This document shows, in pieces, positions 1-8,300 of a stretch of DNA of 11,206 nucleotides; position 1 is the first letter of the stretch; each line of letters starts with the position of its first letter. The notes under the pieces are model-generated. The model saw only the letters and a program-made list of their open reading frames with translations. It had not been told where the DNA came from and made no database searches. The stretch lies in contig JBEKAN010000123.1 of assembly GCA_050015895.1 (NCBI GenBank), positions 1-11,206 of the forward strand, in the 5' to 3' direction. This DNA comes from JBEKOF01 sp050015895. GTDB lineage: Bacteria > Verrucomicrobiota > Verrucomicrobiia > Limisphaerales > Palsa-1400. The translations under genes and the position numbers were made by a program.

Positions 1-1
1 G

Positions 2-241
2 GAAAGCCAGAACGTGGTGTTTGTCGCCACCAAATCCAAGGAGCTTTACACGTTGTCCCGGGTGATGCGGGAGGGCCAGGCGCGGATGAGTTCCGGGTTG
101 GTGAAGCTGCCCACCTTTTCGGTCCGGATGGGACGGTTCTTGAACACCCCTCCGCCCAACGCCGCTAATTCCATCATCCTCACCGACGACTTCTCCCCCA
201 TCGAAAGCCTGATGAATCAAGCGGAGAATGCCACGCCCTGA
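2..241 (+). CDS. Spermidine/spermine synthase-like protein, C-terminal fragment
   Basis: This is the last 79 residues of a gene that enters from the left edge; its start lies outside the window. The frame is open from base 2 and stops with TGA at 239-241. The segment reads NVVFVATKSKEL near its beginning and ILTDDFSPIESLMN near its end. A beta-strand of the type N-[IV]-V-F-x-A-T followed by a terminal [IL]-[IL]-T-D-D-[FY]-x-P-[IV]-E-x-L is typical of spermidine-synthase-fold proteins, including the fused membrane/spermidine-synthase forms common in environmental bacteria. These bind a decarboxylated SAM or SAM-like cofactor in a Rossmann fold, but the cofactor loop and catalytic aspartate would lie upstream, so activity cannot be judged. 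It is convergent with the response regulator at 250-924, with only 8 bp between the stops and no terminator visible. The family call rests on a short C-terminal signature. Confidence 0.6.
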   Translation, partial: ESQNVVFVATKSKELYTLSRVMREGQARMSSGLVKLPTFSVRMGRFLNTPPPNAANSIILTDDFSPIESLMNQAENATP

Positions 242-249
242 CGGCCCGA

Positions 250-924
250 TCAGCGCGGATGCCGGCTGTCATTCCAGCGGATGGCTTCGCGCAGAAGCTC
301 GGTGCCGCTGTCCAGATTGAGTTTTTCTTTGATGCGCCCGCAGTAGGCCTGCACGGTCTTGAGGCTGATGCGCAGGGTTTCGGCGATGTGCCGAGTGCCC
401 ATTCCCCGGCCCAGCATGTCGAAGACCTCCAGTTCCCGGTCGCTGAGTTGTTCGACCGGCGAGCGGCTGGCCAGCCTCTTGCCCTCGACATACTGGCTGG
501 TCATGGCCTCGGCCAGCGGTTCGCTGACGTAAATCTTGCCCTCGCGGATGCGGCGGATGGCCTCCACGACCTGCTTGGTTGTCTCCCGTTTCATCACATA
601 ACCCCGCGCCCCCGCCCGCAAGGCCCGCTCGGCATAATGGAATTCCTCGTGCATGGAAAGGACCAGCAAGGCCACTTCAGGGCAAGACCCCTTTAGATTC
701 TTGATCAGCTCCAGGCCGGAGGAGTCTTTCAAGGCAATATCCACAATCGCCACGTCGGGCTTGCAGGCCGTAATGGCGGCGAAGGCCTCCGGGGCGCTCT
801 CGCTTTCCCCGCAGACGGTCAGGTCGGCCTGGTGCTGGATTAAATTGGTCAGCCATTCGCGGACCAGGGGGTGGTCGTCCACGATGAACACCCTGGCCTT
901 AAGCTTGTCGCTGGATAAGCTCAT
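250..924 (-). CDS. NarL/FixJ-type response regulator with LuxR HTH output domain
   Basis: This is a 224-residue two-component response regulator, full length for the family. The receiver domain spans residues 10-125. It shows the acidic pair D16-D17, phospho-acceptor D62 (in VAIVDIALKD), switch serine S90 (LVLSMHEE) and conserved K112 (GYVMK). The DNA-binding LuxR/GerE helix-turn-helix covers about residues 160-205, beginning LSDRELEVFDMLGRG and with a recognition helix around SLKTVQAYCGRIKEKL. By family knowledge, phosphorylation by the partner kinase promotes dimerisation and promoter binding. ATG at 924 is chosen because a strong AGGAGG lies 12 nt upstream, inside the end of the kinase gene, and because the receiver domain starts directly after it. 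The start overlaps the kinase 3' end by 26 bp, which suggests a co-transcribed and possibly translationally coupled pair. The regulated genes cannot be deduced from the sequence. Confidence 0.95.
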   Translation of the reverse strand: MSLSSDKLKARVFIVDDHPLVREWLTNLIQHQADLTVCGESESAPEAFAAITACKPDVAIVDIALKDSSGLELIKNLKGSCPEVALLVLSMHEEFHYAERALRAGARGYVMKRETTKQVVEAIRRIREGKIYVSEPLAEAMTSQYVEGKRLASRSPVEQLSDRELEVFDMLGRGMGTRHIAETLRISLKTVQAYCGRIKEKLNLDSGTELLREAIRWNDSRHPR

Positions 925-2029
925 TTTTCTTTGGCTCCTCCTGGCGGGGCTGTGGGGCGATGGGAAAGGAACATCTCACCAGTGTGCCGCCGGTGGGATT
1001 GAGATCAATCGCAAAATCACCGCCAATCATCTCCGCCCGGTGCGCCATGATCCGGGTCCCCAGTCCCTGGCCTTTCTGCCATCCCTCGGGCAGACCCACC
1101 CCGTCGTCCTCCACGGTCAGCGTCACCCGGCCCTTCATCTCGGAGAGGGCGATGACAATGCGTTTGGCGCCGCCGTGGCGGATGGCGTTGCTGACCGCCT
1201 CCTGGGCGATGCGGTAGAGGTGGGTCGCGGTGGCGGCGTCTTCAATCAGGACCGGCGAATCATGCTCAAACACGCAAGCCACCTTGGACCATTTGGTCAG
1301 GTTGGCGGAAAGTTCGCGGAACGCGGTCATCAGCCCTTCGGCCTCCATGTCCACCGGATAAATGCCCCGCGCCAGGCCGCGGGCGAGCAAGATCCCATCC
1401 TCCACCAACTCCACAATCTTGCGGGCGTCGGCCGCTTCCGGGCGGGAGTGGGCCTCCAGGCTTTCGCGCAGCACCTGGCCGGCCAGGGCCGTGCCGGTCA
1501 AATGCTGGCAAAGGCTGTCGTGCAAATCCCGTCCGATGCGGCGCTGCTCCCGTTCGCTGATTTCCAAGATTTCCTTTTCCAGCCGTTCGCGCTCGGCCAT
1601 CTCCTCCGTCAGGGCCCGGGTTCTTTGCCGCAGCCGGTTCTCCAGATCCATGTGCAGGGAATGCAGGCTGGCCAGAAGCAAGACCACGATGCCGTAGAAA
1701 GTCAGCAGGATCGTCGAATTCCAAATCGGGATGAACAGGGTCGAGTAACGCATGCCCGCCGCCAAATCACCCGCGATCGAAACCACCACGCTCAACACCG
1801 AAAGGAACAGGCCGTATCGTCGGCCGAGGAACCAGGTGGCCAGCCCGATGCCGAGCAAATAAAAAACCGAGAAGGAAAACTCGTAGCCCGTCAGATAATC
1901 AATGACGCCCACCAGGGCCAGAAAGCCCAAACCCACCAGCATCCAGAACAGCCGCGAGCGGCTCTCCAGCTTTTGGGGCAGTTTCATCAGGAAGTCATCC
2001 AAGTCCGCGGGCGGTGAGTTGTCATTCAT
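899..2029 (-). CDS. Membrane sensor histidine kinase, NarX/DegS-like (HisKA_3 + HATPase_c)
   Basis: This is a 376-residue sensor kinase. Four hydrophobic helices lie at about residues 28-46, 51-68, 73-90 and 98-121, with only short loops between them. No extracytoplasmic sensor domain is visible, so the signal is probably sensed in or at the inner membrane. A charged, probably coiled-coil linker (about 125-165) leads to a HisKA_3 dimerisation box, EREQRRIGRDLHDSLCQHL, with phospho-acceptor H170. The ATPase domain shows the N box with N281 (AQEAVSNAIRHGG), a G1 box VEDDGVGLP (D308-G312) and a G2 box GLGTRIMAHRAEMIGG. All catalytic elements look intact, and the partner regulator follows immediately. 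The start is uncertain. ATG 2029 is chosen because it begins a plausible soluble N terminus before the first helix; ATG 1987 (MKLPQKLE) is the alternative, and neither has a good ribosome binding site. The same frame stays open upstream to the RHS stop, but that extension resembles nothing recognisable. Confidence 0.93.
   Translation of the reverse strand: MNDNSPPADLDDFLMKLPQKLESRSRLFWMLVGLGFLALVGVIDYLTGYEFSFSVFYLLGIGLATWFLGRRYGLFLSVLSVVVSIAGDLAAGMRYSTLFIPIWNSTILLTFYGIVVLLLASLHSLHMDLENRLRQRTRALTEEMAERERLEKEILEISEREQRRIGRDLHDSLCQHLTGTALAGQVLRESLEAHSRPEAADARKIVELVEDGILLARGLARGIYPVDMEAEGLMTAFRELSANLTKWSKVACVFEHDSPVLIEDAATATHLYRIAQEAVSNAIRHGGAKRIVIALSEMKGRVTLTVEDDGVGLPEGWQKGQGLGTRIMAHRAEMIGGDFAIDLNPTGGTLVRCSFPIAPQPRQEEPKKNELIQRQA
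937..942 (-). promoter_or_regulatory. Ribosome binding site of the response regulator, inside the kinase gene
   Basis: The minus strand reads AGGAGG here, 12 nt before the ATG at 924. It is the clearest Shine-Dalgarno sequence in the window; the starts of the kinase, the RHS gene and the BatD-BatE gene have weak or none. It fixes the regulator start and lies within the last codons of the kinase, consistent with coupled translation. Confidence 0.7.
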
Positions 2030-2260
2030 AACAGCACAAGCTAAGTAGCAATCCCCCTGGAGAACCTCAATGCAAATCCGACGCCGCGCGAGGCCGCCGC
2101 GTCTGGCCGCCTGGCAAAATTCGCATGCCTGTTGGTCTCCACCTGTTTCCAGAGGCTCCAGCAAGGCGTCTGGAAAACGGATGGGCCAGGCGCACAAGTT
2201 GCTGTGATCCCCGGCAACATAATTGACGAGGCGTGGGATGTCTGTCAGGCGCCGCCTAAA

Positions 2261-2282
2261 TGCGATGTAGGACACCATCGCA
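2261..2282 (-). other. Second hairpin in the RHS-kinase spacer
   Basis: TGCGATG at 2261-2267 is the exact inverse complement of CATCGCA at 2276-2282, with an 8-nt loop. It lies 4 bp from the neighbouring hairpin at 2287-2313, so the two could form a tandem structure in the transcript. There is only a TTT after the stem on the minus strand. Its function is unknown. Confidence 0.25.
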
Positions 2283-2286
2283 CACT

Positions 2287-2313
2287 TGCGCCCGGCGCAG
2301 AGGGGCGGGCGCA
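2287..2313 (-). terminator. GC-rich hairpin downstream of the RHS gene
   Basis: A perfect 8-bp inverted repeat (TGCGCCCG at 2287-2294 pairing with CGGGCGCA at 2306-2313) encloses an 11-nt loop, about 45 nt beyond the RHS stop. In the minus-strand transcript it is not followed by a U-run, so it is not a classical intrinsic terminator. It could slow RNA polymerase or protect the RHS mRNA 3' end. In such GC-rich DNA a chance origin is possible. Confidence 0.25.
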
Positions 2314-2358
2314 GGAGGATTGCCGGCCGCTCGGGCGGCGCAAGCGAAAAATTCCTTT

Positions 2359-5300
2359 TTACCAACCGCTTGGCATGTCTCCTGAGTACATGCCTTCATG
2401 ATGAAGCGTCACCTTTTCACTTATCGAGCTTGCGCTCCACGGATTGTTGTTCTGGAACTCAAACGCGTTGCCGCTGGGGGCAAGTTCAGATTTCTCCCCG
2501 CAGAAGGCGGTCTCCCGGTATTGGACGCAAGCCGTGATGTTCCGGCCGGATTTGGGATCCAGATAGCCAGGGGCCGCGGCAAGCAGAGTGTTGCGAGCGG
2601 CCAAGTCGCGATGAACAACCATCTCGCGATGGAGGTATGAATGCTTCTTGCCCAGCATGTCGGTCACTTCAATCATATAAAATCCGGATTCCGGGTCCCA
2701 CTGGGAACTTTGGAACAAATACGGGTTGCCCACCGAGGACTGGGTGGCCAGCCCGGTGGGACCGCTTTCCTCCCCGCCCTCCGCGTTGAGAAATTGCGGC
2801 TGGCCGTAGTCATCGTAGTCGTAGCGTTCCGCCACGGCGCCGCCGGCGTCGGTCAGATCCAGGACGTTGCCCAGGTCGTCGCAGTGGCAATAATAAGTTT
2901 GACTGGAGCGGGTCATGGACACGATCCCCGTGTCGTCCAACGCGTATGTCGCCTGCGTGACGCCGAGACCGTTCTGCTCCTGGACCACGTCGCGTCCGTC
3001 GTAGAAGTAGGAGGTTGTCTGCGGCGCAAGACCGAAGGAGGAAACCGTCTTGCCGATGCGGCGCCCCAGGGCGTCGTAAGAGTAACTGGCCGCCGTCCCC
3101 GTGGCAGAGTTGGCGATGGAAACCAGGCGGTCCCGGAAGTCATAGGCGAGGCTGACTGCGCCGCTGGCGGAAGTCTTGTTCGTCAAGTCTTGGTTGGCGT
3201 TGTACTGGCGGGAATCGCAGCCGGTCGTGGTGTATTCGTTGACTTGGAAATTCAGCGGCCCCGGCGTCGTCGCGTTCAGGGTGTAGGCGCCTCCGCAAGT
3301 CTCGTCGTAGCCGCCGACGTTGGTGCGGTTGCCCACGCCGTCGAGAGCGTAGGTGGTCAATCGCAGCAGGGTGGTGCCGGAAAAGACGCGGGCATTGGTC
3401 AGCCGGTCCACCGCGTCGTAGGCGAAGGTCTGTTGCTGCGGTCCCGCCTGGCTGCCGGCCGTGCCGAAGATGGCGCTTTGAGTGCGTCCGGTTTTGTTGC
3501 CGGTGGGGTCGTATTGGAACGCCCAATCCGAAATCGCCGGCGTGCCGCTGCCGCTGGTGGCGGGGAGTTGGATCACGCCGCTGACCTGCCCCCAGCCCGA
3601 ATCGCCCGGCGCGTTCGAAGACCCCACCGCGCCGTCATAAGAGAAGAGGCTGCTCGTGCCGTTGGCGTACTGGCGCGCCGCCAGCCGGTTGGGGCCGGCG
3701 TACGACAGCGTTTCCAGCGTCACACCGCCGCCGGACACATTGGTCTGGCGGCTTAACAAGTCGTAGGAATAGGTCAGGACGCCGCCGCCGGGGTAAGTGA
3801 GCGTCAGACGATTGCCCATGGCGTCGAAGGTGGACGCGGTGGTCTGGCCGTTGAGGCTTTCGCTCACGCAATCCCCCAGGGAATCGTAGGCGGCGCCGCA
3901 AGTCGCGGCGTCGTTGACCCATTGCGTCAGGCGCGAGAGGCCGTCGTAGGAGTAAGTTTCAAAGCTGGTGGTGGAGGCGGTCGCGCCGCCGTAGGCCAGG
4001 ACAGTCGTGTTGGTGCGGCGGTTGAGCAAATCGTAGGAATTGCTCACCACCGTGCCGTTCTGATCCGCGGTCATCACCAGGTTGTCATGCGGATCGTAGC
4101 CGTTGGTGCTCAAAGAACCGTCCGCCCATTGGGTTTGGATCACTCGGTTGAGCGAGTCGTAAGTGTGCGACGTCGTGTTGCCATTGTCGTCCGTGAACGA
4201 GATGAGCCGCGAGTCGCCGTCGTACCCCGTCTTGGTTTCAATGTCCCCCAAGTCCGGAATCCCGTCCCCGTTCAGGTCCCCGATGGCCGCCGTGCAACGA
4301 TTCAGTCCGTCGTACTGGAAAAAAGTGTCGGTGCCGCGCGCGTCGGTGCGAAGGGTCAGATCGCCGCGCGAGTTGTAGGCCGCGGAATTGGTGTTGCCGA
4401 CGTTGTCAATCTCCGCCGTCAGCCGGTTCAGGTTGTCGTATTGGCTGATAAGTGAGAAAACTTGGTTTGTCCCGCCGAGGCCGGACTGGTCGGTTTCGGT
4501 CCGGGAAACGAGATTGTCATTGGCGTCATACGCGTATTGGACCGTGTCGCCGGCCGCGTCGGTCACGGAGGCAACGCGGTTGACGGTGTCATAGGCCAGG
4601 AGGGTCGTGTTGCCCCGGGCGTCCGTCCACGAAGTCACATCGTCCGTGTCGCTGTAAGTGACGGTGGTGACGCTCTGGCCGGAGCCGATGGGCGACCCGG
4701 TGGTCAAGTCAAAGAAGGCGTCGTCCCGCCGCGTGGGGCGGTCCAGGTTGTCGTAAGTCAGGGAGGTTTGGGCCAGGAGGACGTTGGCCGCGCCGGAAAC
4801 TTGATTGGTCGGGCCGAGGAAGGATTGGAGGACCACGTTGCCGTTGGGGTCCAAATAGTTTGTCACCACGTTGCCCATCGCGTCCTGTTCCGCGAGGGGG
4901 CGCTCAAACCCGTCGTAAAAGAAGTTCACCACCTCCGGCCCGGCCTCCAGTCCGTGGGTGACCCGGCTCAATTCCCCGTCCAGCGTCACATCAAATTGGT
5001 CGGTGGACGGTTGCGGCGAGCCTGGGGCGCGGACGCGTTTGAACGGCAAATCGCGCTCGTCGTACTGCAAGGAGACCGTGTTGGACGGATCGTCGCCGTT
5101 GGACGCCTCCGGCAGGATGACGTTGGTCGCGTTGCGGTTCGCGTCGTATTGATACGCCGTCACCGCGTTGTGTGTGCTGTCAATCCGGTCGCTTTCGCTG
5201 GTCACAAAGTTGAGCGTGTCGTAAGTCCAAGTCGTCAAGCCGGTCACCGTGTTATCCGGTATCCCGTCTCCGTTGATGCCGGGGGTGGTGGCGCTGATGA

Positions 5301-8300
5301 GATTGTCGTCGGCGTCGTAGGCAAATTGATTGGTATAGCTTGTCGAAACAGTCGCGGAGACCGGGGGTGACTGTTCCTGGACAACCTGGTTGAGGGCGTT
5401 GACGGTGTAAATGTAAGCGTTGCCGAGCGGGTCCACGCGGTTGGTGACGTTGCCATACGCGTCGTAGGCGAAGGTGATCGTTTCTTTGGGGCTTTCCTCG
5501 CCACTGGTGTCCACGGTGAAACTCTGCAAGTAGCCTTGTTGCGGGCCGCTTGTGTAATAGACGGCCTCGTCCACGCGGCGGTGTCCGCTCCCGTTGTCCG
5601 GCAGCGTGTGGGAAGTCATTTGGCCGGCGGAATTGTAGGTGAAGTCCTCGGGCGCGACCGCGTCTTCGCCGGCGCCCGGAGTGTTCCCGTTGTGCTGCAA
5701 GTGGAGCAGGTTGCCGCTGGCGTCATAGGTGCATACGGTCTGGTTATGGCGCGGATCGGTCACGCCGACCGGGAAACAGGCCATACGCACACGATTCATA
5801 CGACCAGTGCCATCCCCAAGACTTGTTCCCCCCAGCGCCACCATGGCCTTGCCCGTATTCGGCGAAACGTACGCTGAGGCCATCATGCAGTCTTTATGGT
5901 TCCCTATCAGTTGGCCGGTATGCTCCGCCTCGGTCTTCTTCATGATGTTGAAACTCGAAACCAATTCGCTCCCAAAACGCGAATCATATTGGTAATAAGT
6001 CGCCAGCCCGTCCGGCCAGAGCGCGGTGTCGTTGGCGTCGCCGTGCGGCTTGCGACGCCGCACGAACAGGTTGGCGCGGAAGCGGGCTGGCGTGCTCGGA
6101 TTCAGATCGCCCTGATACACATACTGGATGGAGTCGCCGCCCGGCTCGGTCTCCAACGTGCAAAGCGAGTCATTATTCCACTCCCAATCGGTCTCAAAAT
6201 AAGCCGGGTCGCTGGTGCGCAATGGGTTCGTCGGCCGGTTGGCGGTGGATGTGGTCGTCACCCCCGGCGTGGCCCGCCCGGTGTACTCCAATCGGCGCAC
6301 CGGCCGGTTCAGCGAGTCATAATAATACTCGGTCACGTTGCCGACCGCGTCATTGACGACGCACTTGAGGACCGCGTATTGGCCGGCCTGCGGCGTCTGC
6401 GGCTCCCAATCGTAGGTCAGCGCCTGGCCCGGATTGCCCCACTGCTCATTCGTGCAGCGCAGGTAGCTGAAATCTCCCGCGTTGTGGTCGTAGGTGAACA
6501 CATGCGCCTTCTGCCCAAGCGGGTCGGTCACGGAAATCAGCAGGTGGTTCTCCGCCGCGTTGGCGTAGCCGCTCGAATAGGTGTAAGTGGTCGTTTTGCC
6601 CGCTGGGAAATCATTGCCGTTGGGCGTGCCCGTGACCGCCGGCGATGTCACCGACTCGAGGTCGCCGGCCGAACCACCAGCCGCGCCGACACCCGTCCCG
6701 CCGGTGTAGTACTGGTAAGTCACGGTGCGCCCCGCGAAATCGGTCAGAGTTTGAATCTGCCCGCCAGTGGAATAACTCAGCGTGTTGGTGCGGCCCAGCG
6801 TGTCCACGATCATCGCCATCTGTCCCAGTGTATTATACTGGAAAGTGATTGTGTTGCCGTTGCGGTCCACGATCCGCGCGATCTTCCCCGCCGTCGCGCT
6901 GCCGTCGAACGGCAAAAACGCCCAGTATCCGCCGTCGGCAAACGTGAGCTGGAACGCATTCAAGTTTGTCGTCCCTTGCCGGAAGCAGCCCGCGCAGGCG
7001 AACGTCCCGTCGCTTTGCGGCTGGTAAATATCCTGCCGCCCCGCCCCGTCAAAGACCGTCACCCCGTGGCTGTTGGTTTGACAGTAGATGTCGTACGAGT
7101 AATCCCAGCGGGGACCCAGGGCGGTGCTCGGCCCGGTGCGCGAGCGGTAGGTGCGCGTCCAGACAAAAGCCATCCTCCCACCCCCCGTGCCGGGGATGAA
7201 CAGGTCCGTGGCCCGCGCCTGCACCTCGCCCGAAGCCACAAGCCCGAGATGGGTCCCGGGCGCCATGGCAATGCCCTCGGTCCATGCTCCTCCCGGCGAC
7301 GCGGGTGGCTGCAAGTGAAAAGCGGCGCAATCGGTCCACGCTCCTCCCGGCGCGGCTGGCGGCTGCAAATTAAAAGCGATGTTTTCAGTCCAAGCTCCTC
7401 CCATGGCTGGCGGTGGCTCCAATTGACATTTGACCTGATTGGCCTTCTCTTTCGCCTTCATCAGCGCCGGCATGAGGAGCGTGGCATATTCCATGGGATT
7501 GTCGCCCCCGCCTCCCCAGTTGAGGGCGGCGCTGCTGGTTCCTCCAGAGAAGCCCCCCGGATGCTTCAGCGCCGCTGAACTGAAGATCTGCGGATGCTTG
7601 AGCCACGCCGAACTCAACTGGCCATCGGTGTCTTGCGCCTCCTGGATAATTTGGGGGCTTGATTTGTCAATCATCCTGTGCAGGAAAAACTTGGGGCTTG
7701 TCGAGTCAATCGGTTTCCAAATGGAAAAAGTCATTGTCGGGTCGGGCTCGAACGTGGTTGGTCCGGCTGAGCCATATAGGCGGCCTAGTACAAGCGGTCT
7801 GTCAGGATCCCCGTCCAGGAATTGAGCATTGGGTGGCGTGACCGGGCTGCCGGGCGGGTCTTCCGGCGGCTCCTGTAGTGCGTAGGCCGGCGGCGTGGCC
7901 GGATTATACACATGAACCGTCACGCTGGACAGCAACACGCCGGAGGCGGTCAATTCTATCACGTAAGCCCCCGGAGCCGAGGCGTTGATAGTCACCAATA
8001 TGTCCGAGGAATCCACCACCGTGACATCCCCATCCACCGTCCCATTGACCAGCACCTGCGCGTTTGCGGGAAACAATTGGCCGGCCAGCAGCACCGTCTG
8101 GGTGCTCCCCGCCGGCAGGACCGACGGCTGGGCGGAGAAAATCTGCGGCTGCGGCTCGACCAGCCGGTAGAACTTCTGCTCCTGCACGGCTTGCGGCGAA
8201 GTCCATTCCAGCGGCCCGGGCGCCGCCGGCACCAAGTCTTCCGTCGTCCACCCCGCCGCGTCGGCCAGATTGGTGCTGCTTTGCACCAAATACATCCCGT

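Larger units (their letters stand above)
2030..2358. other. Intergenic spacer between the RHS gene and the kinase, no recognised gene
   Basis: These 329 bp separate the RHS stop from the kinase start. The minus-strand frame of the kinase is open throughout, from a TTG at 2365. The would-be peptide is rich in Cys and Arg, has mixed codon use and matches no family I recognise. A plus-strand open frame (2132-2401) also looks like chance. Two perfect short inverted repeats are present (2261-2282 and 2287-2313) and are listed separately. No convincing -35/-10 pair for the kinase was found. The spacer may hold a promoter, an attenuator or a decayed gene remnant. Confidence 0.5.

Noticed and set aside
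653..2017. Plus-strand open frame of 454 codons opposite the kinase
   Set aside because: It is the antisense of the histidine kinase and regulator, rich in His/Gln/Arg, with no domain. The minus strand carries all catalytic boxes.
2554..2637. Functional protein kinase domain at the RHS C terminus
   Set aside because: Only the catalytic loop is present. No nucleotide-binding loop, VAIK lysine or DFG motif occurs within the normal spacing, so no kinase activity is claimed.
2641..3756. Plus-strand open frame of 371 codons opposite the RHS core
   Set aside because: It is antisense to the best-conserved part of the RHS core and has no coding signature of its own.
2700..6900. Dense recurrence of short GTCGTA-like units, suggestive of CRISPR or satellite repeats
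   Set aside because: The units are the Tyr-Asp codons of YD repeats at irregular spacing, without constant repeat or spacer lengths.
5896..7578. Plus-strand open frame of 560 codons opposite the RHS gene
   Set aside because: It is an Arg/Val/Gly-rich antisense shadow; repeated 'VVxRVV'-type patterns come from reading YD repeats backwards.
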